Source: Rhizobiaceae bacterium
GTDB taxonomy: Bacteria; Pseudomonadota; Alphaproteobacteria; Rhizobiales; Rhizobiaceae
Direction of reading: 5' to 3'
Assembly: GCA_016763155.1 (NCBI GenBank)
Contig: JAESUH010000036.1
Coordinates: forward strand, 1-41,056
DNA length: 41,056 bases
The notes beneath the pieces are model-generated. The model was not told the DNA's origin. It saw only the letters and a program-made list of their open reading frames with translations, and searched no databases. This document shows positions 17,420-27,294 of this stretch, piece by piece. Numbering within the stretch: position 1 is the stretch's first letter; each line of letters opens with the position of its first letter. The translations under genes were made by a program, and so were the position numbers.

Positions 17420-20365
17420 ATGTCAAATGACACCCAAAACGAAATTTCTGAACCAACGCTGGCAAAGAATTTTGATGCCAAATCTGTAGAGCCTCGCATT
17501 GCGAAATTGTGGGATGATTTGGATGCTTTTGCTGCAGGAGCGGGTGCCAAGCCTGACGCTGATCCATATTGCATTGTTATTCCACCGCCAAATGTTACCG
17601 GTTCCCTGCATATGGGGCACGCTCTCAATAACACTTTGCAGGATATTTTGATCCGCTTTGAGCGCATGCGTGGCAAGAACGTTCTATGGCAACCGGGCAT
17701 GGATCATGCAGGCATCGCCACCCAAATGGTGGTTGAGCGTCAGTTGGCGGAAAAACAAATCCACCGTCGTGATATTGGCCGTGAAGAATTTGTCAAAAAA
17801 ATCTGGGAATGGAAAGAAGAATCCGGCGGCACGATTTTCAATCAGATGAAACGCCTTGGTGCATCCTGTGACTGGTCGCGCGAGCGCTTCACCATGGATG
17901 AAGGGCTTTCAAAAGCGGTGCTTGAGGTATTCGTATCGCTCTATAAAGAGGATTTGATTTACAAGGACAAACGTCTGGTAAATTGGGACCCGAAACTGCT
18001 GACCGCCATTTCCGATTTGGAAGTTGAGCAGATCGAAACCAAGGGGCATTTGTGGTATTTCCGCTATCCGCTGGAAGATGGGGTGACCTATGAGCATCCA
18101 TATAACCTGGATGAAGAAGGCGAAAAGACCCCGTGGAAACCATCCGATGGTGATCCGGCCGGTTATGAAACCAGAGACTATCTGGTCGTTGCCACCACGC
18201 GGCCTGAAACCATGCTTGGCGATACAGGCGTTGCCGTTTCTCCTGATGATCCACGCTACAAATCTCTGGTTGGGAAACATGTGACCCTTCCATTGGTCGG
18301 GCGGAAAATTCCAATTGTTGCCGATGAATATCCTGACCCTGAAGAGGGCACTGGTGCGGTGAAAATGACACCTGCCCATGATTTCAACGATTTTGAAGTT
18401 GGCAAACGGCAGAATTTGCCTGCAATCAATATCCTGCATGACGATGCTTCCATTTTCCTCGCTGGAAATAAGAAGTTTCTTGAAGGGTTGGAAAGCACAA
18501 CACAAGTAGAAACACTCATTGCAGAACTGGACGGTAAAGACCGATTCAAAGTGCGCGCATTAATAGTCGAGATGTTTGAACAAGCCGATCTGCTCGATAA
18601 GATCGAAGATCACAAGCATCAGGTACCCCATGGGGACCGTGGCGGAGTGCCGATTGAACCCTATCTCACCGACCAATGGTATGTGGATGCGGCCACTCTC
18701 GCAAAACCTGCCATTGCATCAGTACGTGAAGAACGCACCAATTTCGTCCCGAAAAACTGGGAAAACACCTATTTTTCCTGGATGGAGAATATCCAGCCAT
18801 GGTGTATCTCTCGGCAATTGTGGTGGGGTCATCAAATTCCGGCATGGTATGGACCGAACAAAGATGATTTGTTGAATGATGCTGCGGAACATAGAATTGA
18901 AATATTCGTCGCTAAATCTGAGGCGGAAGCTATTGAGCAAGCTCAAGAATATTACGGAAAATCTGCCGCGATATCCATCACAACAAACCCAAATTTCAAA
19001 CTGTGGGGCGTTGAGTCTGAAAATATCACTAAAATTGAACTCAGGCGCGACGAGGACGTGCTCGACACTTGGTTCTCCTCAGCTCTTTGGCCGTTTTCTA
19101 CTCTTGGCTGGCCAGATCAGACTGCGGAGCTTAAAAAATATTACCAGACCGATGTTCTGGTAACCGGTTTCGATATCATTCCGTTCTGGGTTGCCCGAAT
19201 GATGATGATGGGCCTGCATTTCATGAAAGATGAGGATGGTAAGCCTGTCGAACCTTTTCACACAGTCTATGTGCATGCGCTGGTGCTCGACAAGCATGGT
19301 GCAAAAATGTCTAAATCTAAGGGCAATGTCATTGATCCACTGAATCTGATTGATGAGTATGGGGCTGACGCCCTGCGTTTCACAATGGCCATCATGGGCG
19401 GTCAGGGTCGGGATATCCGGCTCGATACAACTCGCATCGCAGGTTACAGGAATTTCGGCACCAAGCTTTGGAATGCTACCCGCTTTGCCCAGATGAATGG
19501 CGTGAAGCATGGAATTGCTATTGACCGGGCAGAAGTGAAACTCACCGTTAATCGCTGGATTTTGACTGAGCTGGACAAGGCTGTAGCAGATATCACAGCA
19601 AATATTGAAAAGTATCGCTTCAACGATGCTGCGGGTGCCGCCTATAAATTCGTCTGGAATCTTTATTGCGACTGGTATCTGGAATTGTTGAAACCGGTAT
19701 TTGCTGGCGATGATGAAGATGCGAAAGCCGAAGCGCAGATTTGCTGCGGCTATGTGCTGGATGCAATCTACACATTCTTGCATCCGTTCATGCCGTTTAT
19801 GACTGAAGAGCTATGGGCTGAAACTGCGGAACGTGATGTCATTTTGTGTCACGCTCCTTGGCCAAAGCCTGAAACGCATGATGATGGCGCAGCCGATGAG
19901 ATTAACTGGCTGGTTGGCTTGATCACCGAATTGCGCTCAGTTCGTGCTGAAATGAACATCAAACCCGGTGCTTTCATTCCGTTGATTATGGCGGGTGCCA
20001 ATGATGTGACCAAAGCGCGGCTTAAGACCCATGCAGCGGCACTTCGCCAACTTGGGCGGGTTGAAAATATCGAACTGGCCGAGGACGCTCCCAAGGGATC
20101 TGCGCAAATTGTAATTGGCGAAGCGACCGCGTGTTTGCCATTGGCAGGGTTGATTGATCTTGGCGAAGAAAAATCTCGCCTTGAAAAAGAATTGAAGAAA
20201 CTTGACGGTGAAATCAAACGGTTAGAAGGTAAATTGGGCAATCAAAGGTTCGTTGCCAATGCGCCAGCCGAGATTGTTGCCGAGGAGAAAGGCAAACTGG
20301 AGGAATACAAAGCTCAAAGAGTGCGTGTAGCAACGGCCTTTGAGCGAGTGGCAGAAGCGGTGTAA
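17420..20365 (+). CDS. valS: Valyl-tRNA synthetase
   Basis: Class I aminoacyl-tRNA synthetase charging tRNA-Val, cytosolic, 981 aa. The HIGH-type motif is HMGH at residues 64-67 within PPPNVTGSLHMGHALNNTLQ, and KMSKS is at 629-633 (HGAKMSKSKGNVIDP). The editing (CP1) domain carries TTRPETMLGDTGVAV near residue 255 and GTGAVKMTPAHDFNDFE near 310. The C-terminal end is a coiled coil (EEKSRLEKELKKLDGEIKRL ... FVANAPAEIVAEEKGKLEE), the tRNA-binding arm expected for ValRS and a point of difference from IleRS. ilvD, an enzyme of valine and isoleucine synthesis, follows on the same strand after 212 bases of structured sequence. Confidence 0.98.
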   Translation: MSNDTQNEISEPTLAKNFDAKSVEPRIAKLWDDLDAFAAGAGAKPDADPYCIVIPPPNVTGSLHMGHALNNTLQDILIRFERMRGKNVLWQPGMDHAGIATQMVVERQLAEKQIHRRDIGREEFVKKIWEWKEESGGTIFNQMKRLGASCDWSRERFTMDEGLSKAVLEVFVSLYKEDLIYKDKRLVNWDPKLLTAISDLEVEQIETKGHLWYFRYPLEDGVTYEHPYNLDEEGEKTPWKPSDGDPAGYETRDYLVVATTRPETMLGDTGVAVSPDDPRYKSLVGKHVTLPLVGRKIPIVADEYPDPEEGTGAVKMTPAHDFNDFEVGKRQNLPAINILHDDASIFLAGNKKFLEGLESTTQVETLIAELDGKDRFKVRALIVEMFEQADLLDKIEDHKHQVPHGDRGGVPIEPYLTDQWYVDAATLAKPAIASVREERTNFVPKNWENTYFSWMENIQPWCISRQLWWGHQIPAWYGPNKDDLLNDAAEHRIEIFVAKSEAEAIEQAQEYYGKSAAISITTNPNFKLWGVESENITKIELRRDEDVLDTWFSSALWPFSTLGWPDQTAELKKYYQTDVLVTGFDIIPFWVARMMMMGLHFMKDEDGKPVEPFHTVYVHALVLDKHGAKMSKSKGNVIDPLNLIDEYGADALRFTMAIMGGQGRDIRLDTTRIAGYRNFGTKLWNATRFAQMNGVKHGIAIDRAEVKLTVNRWILTELDKAVADITANIEKYRFNDAAGAAYKFVWNLYCDWYLELLKPVFAGDDEDAKAEAQICCGYVLDAIYTFLHPFMPFMTEELWAETAERDVILCHAPWPKPETHDDGAADEINWLVGLITELRSVRAEMNIKPGAFIPLIMAGANDVTKARLKTHAAALRQLGRVENIELAEDAPKGSAQIVIGEATACLPLAGLIDLGEEKSRLEKELKKLDGEIKRLEGKLGNQRFVANAPAEIVAEEKGKLEEYKAQRVRVATAFERVAEAV

Positions 20366-20449
20366 ATTGCCGCTTCAAAAGTGACAAAATTACAACAGCA
20401 AGCGGCATGTTTTTCGACTATTGTTGAAAAGAGTCAAAATGCCGCTTTT
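20354..20449 (+). promoter_or_regulatory. Alternating complementary arms at the valS 3' end; terminator or attenuator-like
   Basis: Four mutually complementary segments alternate: GAAGCGG (20354-20360), GCCGCTTC (20369-20376), AAGCGGCA (20400-20407) and TGCCGCTT (20440-20447). Segment 1 can pair with 2, 2 with 3, or 3 with 4, so the structures compete. The 3-4 hairpin is extended by inner pairs (TTTT/AAAA and GACT/AGTC) and followed by TTTTC; the 2-3 hairpin is followed by TGTTTTT. Either could terminate valS transcription. No Val/Leu/Ile-rich leader peptide is seen, so amino-acid attenuation is not shown. Confidence 0.45.
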
Positions 20450-20462
20450 CGGCCATAAACGA

Positions 20463-20515
20463 AGCCCATCAAATCTTTACCTTTTCGCGGCATATATGGG
20501 CTATCGAAAATCGAT
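20463..20515 (+). promoter_or_regulatory. Hairpins in the ilvD leader
   Basis: AGCCCAT (20463-20469) pairs with ATGGGCT (20496-20502), and directly after it ATCGA-AAA-TCGAT (20503-20515) forms a small hairpin, followed by TTCGTGTTTTT. They sit about 60-115 bases before the ilvD start. No known riboswitch is recognised and no leader peptide with branched-chain codons is visible. Confidence 0.3.
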
Positions 20516-20577
20516 TTCGTGTTTTTGCGAATTCGGTGTTTTAAAATTTGCCGCTGAATCTGGAAGGATCCTAATAA

Positions 20578-22302
20578 ATGGACGCAAAAGTATTTGATAA
20601 GAGCAAGCTCCCCAGCCGCCATACGACGGTTGGTCCGGCGCGTGCACCGCACCGCTCATATCTCTATGCGATGGGACTTTCCAAGGAACAAATTGCCCAG
20701 CCACTGGTTGGTGTTGCGTCTTGCTGGAACGAAGCTGCGCCTTGTAATATTTCCCTTATGCGTCAGGCGCAAGTTGTGAAAAAAGGTGTTTCGGCTGCTC
20801 ATGGCACCCCTCGCGAATTTTGCACCATTACCGTGACAGACGGTATCGCTATGGGCCATCAGGGCATGAAATCCTCACTGGTTTCGCGCGATGTGATTGC
20901 TGATAGTGTGGAACTTACCATGCGCGGCCATTGTTATGATGCGATTGTCGGACTTGCCGGTTGTGATAAATCTCTGCCTGGAATGATGATGGCAATGGTT
21001 CGGTTGAACGTTCCAGCCATATTCATCTATGGCGGTTCTATTTTGCCTGGCACATTTAAGGGCCGTGAAATCACCGTTCAGGATGTGTTTGAGGCCGTGG
21101 GCCAGCATTCTGTTGGGGATATGTCAGATGAGGATCTGGAAACGATAGAGCAGGTGGCCTGTCCATCAGCTGGCTCTTGTGGTGCTCAGTTTACTGCAAA
21201 CACCATGGCAACCGTTGCTGAAGCTATTGGGTTGGCCTTGCCTTATTCATGTGGTGCTCCGGCTCCTTATGAAATTCGTGACCGTTTTTCTTTTGCTTCC
21301 GGCGAAAAAATCATGGAATTGATTGCGCGCAATATTCGCCCGCGTGATATTGTTACTCGTAAAGCTCTGGAAAACGCAGCGGCTGTTGTTTCTGCTTCTG
21401 GCGGTTCAACTAATGCAGCGCTTCACTTGCCAGCGATTGCCCATGAATGCGGCATTAAATTCGATCTGTTTGATGTGGCCGAAATCTTTGAACGCACACC
21501 TTATATTGCTGATTTGAAGCCAGGTGGAAAATACATCGCAAAAGATATGTTTGAAGCTGGTGGCATTCCGCTTTTGATGAAAACCATGTTGGATAATGGC
21601 TATTTGCACGGCGAGTGCATGACTGTTACCGGTCGTACCATTGCTGAAAACATGTCTCATGTGAAATGGAATGACAAGCAGGACGTTGTGCGCGAAGCGA
21701 GCAATCCAATTACCGTCACTGGCGGTGTTGTTGGCCTCAAGGGCAATCTTGCAACTGATGGCGCCATTGTGAAAGTGGCCGGTATGGAACGCCTCGAATT
21801 CACGGGTCCTGCACGTTGCTTTGATTCTGAAGAAGACGCTTTTGAAGCAGTCACTAACCGTGATTACAAGGAAGGTGAAGTTTTGGTCATCCGCTATGAA
21901 GGACCAAAAGGCGGTCCTGGTATGCGCGAAATGCTTTCAACCACTGCAGCCCTTTACGGGCAGGGTATGGGTGGCAAAATTGCGCTGATTACCGATGGGC
22001 GCTTCTCAGGTGCTACACGCGGATTTTGTATTGGTCATGTGGGGCCAGAAGCTGCTATTGGCGGGGTGATTGGTTTGTTGAAAGATGGCGATATCATTTC
22101 CATCGATGCAACCAAGGGAACCCTTGATGTGAAACTGTCAGACGAAGAATTGGCAGAACGCAGAAAAACCTGGGAGCCACGCGAAACGGATTCTACATCC
22201 GGCGTAATCTGGAAATATGCCCAAACAGTAAGTTCAGCCCGTGAAGGGGCTGTTACCCATCCTGGCGGAGCAAAGGAAAAGGTTTGCTATGCAGATATCT
22301 AG
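20578..22302 (+). CDS. ilvD: Dihydroxy-acid dehydratase
   Basis: Iron-sulfur enzyme of valine, leucine and isoleucine synthesis; it dehydrates 2,3-dihydroxy-isovalerate and 2,3-dihydroxy-3-methylvalerate to the 2-keto acids. The 574-residue length fits the shorter IlvD subgroup. Cluster and active-site segments are visible: [16 protein letters not shown] (about residues 45-60), [16 protein letters not shown] (about 125-140) and [17 protein letters not shown] (about 196-212), with the C-terminal [22 protein letters not shown] holding the catalytic serine region. GGAAGG lies upstream of the ATG at 20578. The related sugar-acid dehydratases are the alternative, but the context next to valS favours branched-chain synthesis. 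Its last 14 bases overlap the exoR start. Confidence 0.93.
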   Translation: MDAKVFDKSKLPSRHTTVGPARAPHRSYLYAMGLSKEQIAQPLVGVASCWNEAAPCNISLMRQAQVVKKGVSAAHGTPREFCTITVTDGIAMGHQGMKSSLVSRDVIADSVELTMRGHCYDAIVGLAGCDKSLPGMMMAMVRLNVPAIFIYGGSILPGTFKGREITVQDVFEAVGQHSVGDMSDEDLETIEQVACPSAGSCGAQFTANTMATVAEAIGLALPYSCGAPAPYEIRDRFSFASGEKIMELIARNIRPRDIVTRKALENAAAVVSASGGSTNAALHLPAIAHECGIKFDLFDVAEIFERTPYIADLKPGGKYIAKDMFEAGGIPLLMKTMLDNGYLHGECMTVTGRTIAENMSHVKWNDKQDVVREASNPITVTGGVVGLKGNLATDGAIVKVAGMERLEFTGPARCFDSEEDAFEAVTNRDYKEGEVLVIRYEGPKGGPGMREMLSTTAALYGQGMGGKIALITDGRFSGATRGFCIGHVGPEAAIGGVIGLLKDGDIISIDATKGTLDVKLSDEELAERRKTWEPRETDSTSGVIWKYAQTVSSAREGAVTHPGGAKEKVCYADI

Positions 22303-23092
22303 GTCTTCATTAATCCTGACCGCATTTATTATGTGTTCACCGCTTGTTTTTACAAGCGGTGCAGCACTTGCTTTTGATGCGTCAAAGGTTCTTGAAGGCA
22401 ATGCGCCATCCAATAAGGTCTTTGGCTTTTTCCGCTCTTTCCGTAAGGCAGGCAAAAAAGACGAAGCGCTGGATGTGCTGAAGTATGCTGCAGAAAATGG
22501 AAACCTTGCAGCCCAGTGGAAACTGGGCCGCATGTACCAAACAGGCGATGGTGTGCCGCAAGATCCGCTTGCAGCGTTCAATTTTTTCCAAAAACTGGCT
22601 GAGCGTTACCATGGTTTGCGGCCAAATTCGGCCGATTGGCAGTTTAGCGCCAATGCTTTTGTGGCGTTGGGACATTATTATAAAAATGGTATTCCAGACA
22701 CGACTGTTTCGGCGGACTGGAAGCAGGCTCGCGTAATGTATACGACTGCAGCTCTGGTTTTTGGCCACCCCGAAGCACAGTTTGAGCTTGGCCGCATGGA
22801 GCTGAATCAGGCAAGCGGCAAAGTCAGAAGCAAACGTCGTGCCCTTAGAATGTTGCGCGCAGCGCATCGAAAGGGACATGTGGGAGCGCAGGCGCTGCTT
22901 GGACATGCGTTATTTCAGGGTGAGTATATGAAACGCGATGCTGTGCGTGGATTGGCAATGCTTTCTCAAGCCCGCGAAAATTCAGGCCCGCGTCATTCAG
23001 AATGGATTACTGCCTTGCAGGAAGAGGACTTCTCTCTTGCTTCTGAATCCGAGCGCCGTCGTGCAGGTGTATTAATGGCAGCTCAAAATTAG
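22289..23092 (+). CDS. exoR: ExoR-like periplasmic Sel1-repeat regulator
   Basis: Exported Sel1-repeat protein resembling rhizobial ExoR, the periplasmic inhibitor of the ExoS-ChvI two-component system that governs exopolysaccharide, motility and acid response. The ATG at 22289 is chosen: AAGGAAAAGG precedes it and it yields a clean signal peptide ([20 protein letters not shown], cleaved near ALAF) and a 267-residue protein, almost the ExoR length. Repeats are seen at [20 protein letters not shown], then [51 protein letters not shown] and [14 protein letters not shown], and the end ([19 protein letters not shown]) matches ExoR as I remember it. It overlaps ilvD by 14 bases, so translation may be coupled. 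A generic Sel1 protein is the alternative. Confidence 0.8.
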   Translation: MQISRSSLILTAFIMCSPLVFTSGAALAFDASKVLEGNAPSNKVFGFFRSFRKAGKKDEALDVLKYAAENGNLAAQWKLGRMYQTGDGVPQDPLAAFNFFQKLAERYHGLRPNSADWQFSANAFVALGHYYKNGIPDTTVSADWKQARVMYTTAALVFGHPEAQFELGRMELNQASGKVRSKRRALRMLRAAHRKGHVGAQALLGHALFQGEYMKRDAVRGLAMLSQARENSGPRHSEWITALQEEDFSLASESERRRAGVLMAAQN

Positions 23093-23140
23093 CCATTTTC
23101 GAGAATTTGATTTAATCAATTTTCGATTAAAACCAACTAG

Positions 23141-23443
23141 TTACCCGAGTTTTTTAATTTGATTTTTTAAGTGATTTGCATCCAGTGGCGTTTGATTTAA
23201 CTCACTGTATGGACAAGGTTGATCTGAAAATTTCCAGGATGTGTTGTTTAAAACCCAATCACATTTGGCCATTACAAAGCCTTGCGATGTTTTCATGCAA
23301 ATTGTTTTGCCTGTTGCAATATCTTGTCCCTTGTAGCGACAGGAGCAATCATCTCCAGCCTTTGCAAGGTTTGGCACACTCAAAATTGCGACCACAAATA
23401 CAGTCGAAAAAACAGAGCGAATTTGATTCCGATATGTTCCCAT
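23141..23443 (-). CDS. Small secreted cysteine-containing protein, unknown
   Basis: Predicted 100 residues from ATG 23443 (an in-frame TTG at 23449 adds two). An N-terminal signal sequence (SVFSTVFVVAILSVPNLAKA) precedes a short mature domain of about 70 residues with five cysteines: DDCSCRYKG, GKTICMKTS, AKCDWVLNN and QPCPYSELN. This spacing suggests disulphide bonds in the periplasm or outside the cell. I recognise no named family. It lies 60 bases downstream of moaA on the same strand and converges with exoR across an AT-rich 48-base gap that contains a weak TTTAATC/GATTAAA dyad. No good ribosome-binding site is visible. Confidence 0.65.
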   Translation of the reverse strand: MGTYRNQIRSVFSTVFVVAILSVPNLAKAGDDCSCRYKGQDIATGKTICMKTSQGFVMAKCDWVLNNTSWKFSDQPCPYSELNQTPLDANHLKNQIKKLG

Positions 23444-23503
23444 GCACAATGCATAGCACGAAATCTAGAAAACCCAAAACCGACCACTGTCAAAGCAAAG
23501 AGA

Positions 23504-24559
23504 TCAGCCGCCGGTTGTGCTCATATGGCGAGAAACAGACGGCTTTGCATTGCGCTCAATGATGAAATCATGGCCCTTTGGTTTGCGTGAAATTGCTTCA
23601 TCAATGGCACTTGATAGCAATTCATTGCCCTCGGAGGCTCGAAGCGGTTCACGTAAATCAGCGGCGTCATCCTTGCCGAGACACATGTAAAGTGTGCCGG
23701 TGCAGGTCAAACGAACCCGATTGCAGCTTTCGCAGAAATTATGGGTCATCGGCGTGATAAAGCCCATTCGTCCGCCGGTTTCTTCAATTTTCACGTAACG
23801 TGCCGGACCACCGGTTTTATAGGGGATATCCGTCAGCGTATAACGTTCTTCCAACCGGCGACGCACGGTGGAGAGCGGTAAATACTGATCTGCGCGATTT
23901 TCTGTGATTTCGCCAAGGGGCATGGTTTCAATAACGGTAAAATCAAACCCTTGTTCATGGGCCCATACCATCATGGATTCGATTTCATCCTCGTTCACAC
24001 CTTTCAGCGCGACGGCATTGATTTTGATGGCCAGGCCTGCAGCTTTTGCAGCTTCCATGCCATCCAGAACCTGATGCATCCGGCCCCAGCGGGTAATTTT
24101 GGTAAATTTATCGTTGTCCAAAGTATCGATCGACACATTGATACGCCGAACTCCGTAATCATACAGTTGGGTCGCGTATTTGGATAGTTGGGAACCGTTG
24201 GTGGTGATGGTCAGTTCTTCAAGCTTGCCGGTTTCAATATGTTTGCCCAAGGCTTCGACCAATTGCATGATACCACGGCGCACCAGTGGCTCGCCGCCGG
24301 TCAGCCGAAGTCTGCGAACGCCTTTATCGATGAACACCGCGCATAAACGCTCAAGCTCTTCCAGCGTTAACAGCTCTTTTCGGGGCAAGAAGGTCATGTC
24401 TTCTGACATGCAATAAACACAACGGAAATCACATCGGTCAGTGACCGACACCCGCAAATAGTTCACTTCACGACCAAAAGGGTCAATCAGTGATTTTTCA
24501 GGCAATATTAATCCCGATGCGTCAGGAAATCCAGATTCTTCAACCAAAGCCATCTCCAT
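23504..24559 (-). CDS. moaA: GTP 3',8-cyclase (molybdenum cofactor synthesis protein MoaA)
   Basis: Radical SAM enzyme that turns GTP into 3',8-cyclo-GTP, the first step toward molybdopterin. The SAM-cluster motif is CDFRCVYC in [20 protein letters not shown]. The C-terminal second cluster has [20 protein letters not shown], and the protein ends in the functionally important double glycine (STTGG). Other marks are [12 protein letters not shown] and [11 protein letters not shown]. The longest frame would start at 24583, but that places the start inside a terminator hairpin whose U-tract ends at 24560, so ATG 24559 or 24553 is more likely; neither has a convincing ribosome-binding site. The L,D-transpeptidase gene lies upstream on the same strand, separated by that terminator. 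Confidence 0.95.
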   Translation of the reverse strand: MEMALVEESGFPDASGLILPEKSLIDPFGREVNYLRVSVTDRCDFRCVYCMSEDMTFLPRKELLTLEELERLCAVFIDKGVRRLRLTGGEPLVRRGIMQLVEALGKHIETGKLEELTITTNGSQLSKYATQLYDYGVRRINVSIDTLDNDKFTKITRWGRMHQVLDGMEAAKAAGLAIKINAVALKGVNEDEIESMMVWAHEQGFDFTVIETMPLGEITENRADQYLPLSTVRRRLEERYTLTDIPYKTGGPARYVKIEETGGRMGFITPMTHNFCESCNRVRLTCTGTLYMCLGKDDAADLREPLRASEGNELLSSAIDEAISRKPKGHDFIIERNAKPSVSRHMSTTGG

Positions 24560-24591
24560 AAAAAAGCACCCGTGAATATCCACGAGTGCTT
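24560..24591 (-). terminator. Rho-independent terminator of the L,D-transpeptidase gene
   Basis: On the minus strand AAGCACTCGTG pairs with CACGGGTGCTT (one mismatch) around a six-base loop, and six T residues follow at once (24565-24560). It ends directly at the moaA start codon. Confidence 0.85.
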
Positions 24592-24673
24592 ATATTTTAA
24601 CAACAAAATAGTCACAAATGCCAGTGATTTCGCTAATCAAATCAATCAACTTGGCCAGAAAAACCGCTAAGGC

Positions 24674-25306
24674 CTAGTGTTTTATCACGACTTTCGTGCC
24701 GATTTTAACCTGGGCATAAAGATGTTCGACATCCTCATTTGCCATTCTGATGCAGCCGGAAGACATTGCTTTTCCAATTGTCCAGGGCTGGTTGGTTCCG
24801 TGAATGCGGTAAATTGTTGAGCCTAGATACATGGCACGAGCGCCCAGTGGGTTGTTTGGTCCACCTGGTACGTATTTCGGCAAAATCCGGCCATTGCGTG
24901 CTTCGCGACGGCGCATTACTTCAGGCGGTGTCCAGCCCGGCCATTCAGCTTTACGGGTGATTTTATGTTTTCCAGTCCAGGTAAAGCCTTCACGTCCAAC
25001 CCCGATACCATAACGTACCGCTCTTCCTTCGGCGACCACATGATAAAGTCTGCGCTGGGAAGTGTCGATGACAATGGTTCCAACCGGATAATCATCTTTA
25101 AAGCGAATTTTCCTACGAGGAATCGGCGACTTATTGGAAAAGTGGCGACTGCGAAGCTTCGGATTTTCGCTCATGGGACGCCATCGCATTTCCGAATAAT
25201 CGTAAAAACGCTCTGCTGCAGCCTGTGCCTCGCCCGTTGAAATGGGCGATTGCTGCAGGCCAAACATAAATGCCATGGCAAATGCCATGATCATAATTTT
25301 TTTCAT
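24674..25306 (-). CDS. L,D-transpeptidase, YkuD domain, exported
   Basis: Periplasmic enzyme that forms 3-3 peptidoglycan cross-links or attaches proteins to peptidoglycan. The 210-residue protein has a signal peptide (MKKIMIMAFAMAFMFGLQQS) and a YkuD domain covering about residues 75-208. The catalytic region is present: RIHGTNQPWTIGKAMSSGCI, with His169 and nucleophile Cys185, then RMANEDVEHLY. Other family pieces are IVIDTSQRRLYHV and YGIGVGREGFTWTGKHKI, and a central GWTPPEVM with PGGPNNPLGARAMYLG. The ribosome-binding sequence GAGGA precedes the ATG. It is flanked by its own terminator and by the fumarase gene upstream. Which YkuD subtype it is cannot be told from sequence alone. Confidence 0.93.
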   Translation of the reverse strand: MKKIMIMAFAMAFMFGLQQSPISTGEAQAAAERFYDYSEMRWRPMSENPKLRSRHFSNKSPIPRRKIRFKDDYPVGTIVIDTSQRRLYHVVAEGRAVRYGIGVGREGFTWTGKHKITRKAEWPGWTPPEVMRRREARNGRILPKYVPGGPNNPLGARAMYLGSTIYRIHGTNQPWTIGKAMSSGCIRMANEDVEHLYAQVKIGTKVVIKH

Positions 25307-25417
25307 GCTGTCCTCGATTGTCTAGTATTCATGGGGAAATCAACTAATTCTACTCGAATCTTATTGTCACATATTTGAGCGATTTTCCAGTCATTTGTAT
25401 TTCCTATCGTGATGCGA

Positions 25418-25437
25418 GAGCGGCTTCGAAACCGCTC
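25418..25437 (-). terminator. Hairpin at the fumarase stop
   Basis: GAGCGG (25418-25423) pairs with CCGCTC (25432-25437) around an eight-base loop containing TTCGAA. It overlaps the stop codon on the minus strand. No U-tract follows, so termination is uncertain. Confidence 0.4.
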
Positions 25438-27064
25438 AGCCCAGATTTAGCTCTTTGAAAAAGTCATTTCCCTTATCGTCAACAATGATGAATGCAGGGA
25501 AATCCTTCACTTCGATTTTCCAAATAGCTTCCATGCCAAGTTCTTCATATTCGACTACTTCAACGCTTTTGATGCAATCTTGGGCCAGTCTGGCAGCAGG
25601 GCCACCAATTGAACCCAGATAAAACCCACCATGGCGTTTACAGGCATCGCGGACTTGTTTGGAACGATTTCCTTTGGCCAGCATCACCATGGAGCCACCA
25701 AATGATTGAAACTGATCCACAAAAGAATCCATCCGGCCAGCGGTTGTTGGTCCAAATGAACCCGATGCATAGCCTTCTGGCGTTTTTGCCGGTCCAGCAT
25801 AATAGATTGGATGATTCTTGAAATATTCCGGCATCTCTTCACCAGCCTCAAGCCGTGCGCGGATTTTTGCATGTGCCATATCCCGGGCAACAATGATGGT
25901 GCCATTGAGGGAAATACGGGTTTTGACCGGATATTGGCTCAGAGTTTTTAATATGTCTTCCATCGGCTGATTGAGATCAATTTTTACTTCCCCGGCGGAC
26001 AAAGCCTCCTCATCGACTTCAGGCATATATTTGGATGGGTCGGTTTCCAGCTGTTCCAGAAATACGCCTTCCTTGGTAATTTTACCAAGTGCCTGACGAT
26101 CGGCAGAACATGAAACACCCAAGCCAATCGGCAGGGAAGCACCATGCCGTGGCAGACGGATGATGCGCACATCATGACAGAAATATTTGCCGCCAAATTG
26201 TGCTCCGACACCCATTTGCTGGGTACGTTTATGAATTTCTGCTTCCAGTTCAATATCACGGAAGGCATGGCCAAGCTCTGAACCTTTTGTTGGAAGGCTA
26301 TCCAGATAACGGGTCGAGGCCAGTTTGACGGTTTTTAAATTGAATTCAGCGGAGGTTCCGCCAATAACGATTGCCAGATGGTAGGGAGGACAGGCGGCTG
26401 TACCCAAGGTGAGGATTTTTTCATGCAAAAAATCCACCAGACGTTCCTTGGTCAAAAGGGAAGGGGTTCCCTGATATAAAAACGTTTTATTAGCCGAGCC
26501 GCCGCCCTTGGCCATGAACAGGAATTTATAGGCGTCTTCACCCTCATGATAAAGTTCGATCTGAGCCGGTAAATTATCCTTGGTGTTTTTTTCTTCAAAC
26601 ATCGAAAGCGCTGCTAATTGGGAATAGCGAAGGTTTTTCCGCTCATAGGCATCAAGCACACCTCTGCCCAATGGTGCCTCGTCTCCGCCGTCAGTCCATA
26701 CATTACGACCCTTTTTGCCCATGAAGATGGCTGTGCCGGTATCCTGACACATAGGCAATATTCCACCGGCGGCGATGTTGGCGTTCTTCAACAAATCAAA
26801 AGCCACGAAACGGTCATTGTCAGTTGCGTCCGGATCTTCAAGAATATCGGCTAGCTGTTGCAAATGTCCCGGGCGTAAAAGGTGGTTGATATCGCTGAAA
26901 GCTTGCTCTGATAAAAGGCGTAACGCTTCTTTCTCTACAACGAGAATTTCCTTTCCGCGAAAGGTGTCCGTTGAAACATAGTCTGCCGTCAATTTCTTGT
27001 AGGGCGTTTCGTCTTTCCCAAGAGGAAACATTTCAAAAGCTGCTTTGCTGGTCAATTTGGTCAT
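25436..27064 (-). CDS. fumA: Fumarate hydratase, class I (iron-sulfur)
   Basis: Oxygen-sensitive [4Fe-4S] fumarase that interconverts fumarate and malate in the TCA cycle. The 542-residue single chain fuses the alpha part (about residues 1-330) and the beta part (about 350-542), as in E. coli FumA and FumB. The three cluster cysteines can be placed at Cys106 ([13 protein letters not shown]), Cys225 ([15 protein letters not shown]) and Cys319 ([11 protein letters not shown]). The beta part carries [20 protein letters not shown] and GRMDSF, and ends with [18 protein letters not shown]. Class II FumC-type residues are absent. It diverges from the GGDEF-EAL gene across 230 bases. The symbol is by similarity to E. 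coli; fumB-like naming would be equally valid. Confidence 0.95.
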   Translation of the reverse strand: MTKLTSKAAFEMFPLGKDETPYKKLTADYVSTDTFRGKEILVVEKEALRLLSEQAFSDINHLLRPGHLQQLADILEDPDATDNDRFVAFDLLKNANIAAGGILPMCQDTGTAIFMGKKGRNVWTDGGDEAPLGRGVLDAYERKNLRYSQLAALSMFEEKNTKDNLPAQIELYHEGEDAYKFLFMAKGGGSANKTFLYQGTPSLLTKERLVDFLHEKILTLGTAACPPYHLAIVIGGTSAEFNLKTVKLASTRYLDSLPTKGSELGHAFRDIELEAEIHKRTQQMGVGAQFGGKYFCHDVRIIRLPRHGASLPIGLGVSCSADRQALGKITKEGVFLEQLETDPSKYMPEVDEEALSAGEVKIDLNQPMEDILKTLSQYPVKTRISLNGTIIVARDMAHAKIRARLEAGEEMPEYFKNHPIYYAGPAKTPEGYASGSFGPTTAGRMDSFVDQFQSFGGSMVMLAKGNRSKQVRDACKRHGGFYLGSIGGPAARLAQDCIKSVEVVEYEELGMEAIWKIEVKDFPAFIIVDDKGNDFFKELNLG

Positions 27065-27121
27065 TGCTATCTCGCTGGTATTCGAATTGCTGAAAGGAAA
27101 CCTGGAATCATTCTAGAGACA

Positions 27122-27137
27122 TTAATCAGTTGATTAA
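27122..27137. promoter_or_regulatory. 16-base palindrome between divergent genes, candidate operator
   Basis: TTAATCA-GT-TGATTAA is a 7+7 dyad with a two-base centre. It lies 58 bases before the fumarase start and about 160 before the GGDEF-EAL start. The rest of the 230-base gap is AT-rich without another clear element. No regulator can be assigned. Confidence 0.3.
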
Positions 27138-27294
27138 AGATACTAACCTCTTTGCCATAGATTTATTAACCATCAATCGTAATTGCCAACCAATTTCAGA
27201 AAACATTTCACCAGTTTACTATCGGGTCATCATTTCCGTTTAATACAGAACAATGCTCCGGTAATGAAATTTGGACCGGCAAAGGTGAGTTGTT

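Noticed and set aside
17909-18505. 198-codon minus-strand frame inside valS
   Set aside because: Antisense shadow of the conserved editing domain; no ribosome-binding site and no family resemblance.
19079-19783. 234-codon minus-strand frame inside valS
   Set aside because: Antisense to the KMSKS region of a canonical synthetase; its length is explained by codon bias of the real gene.
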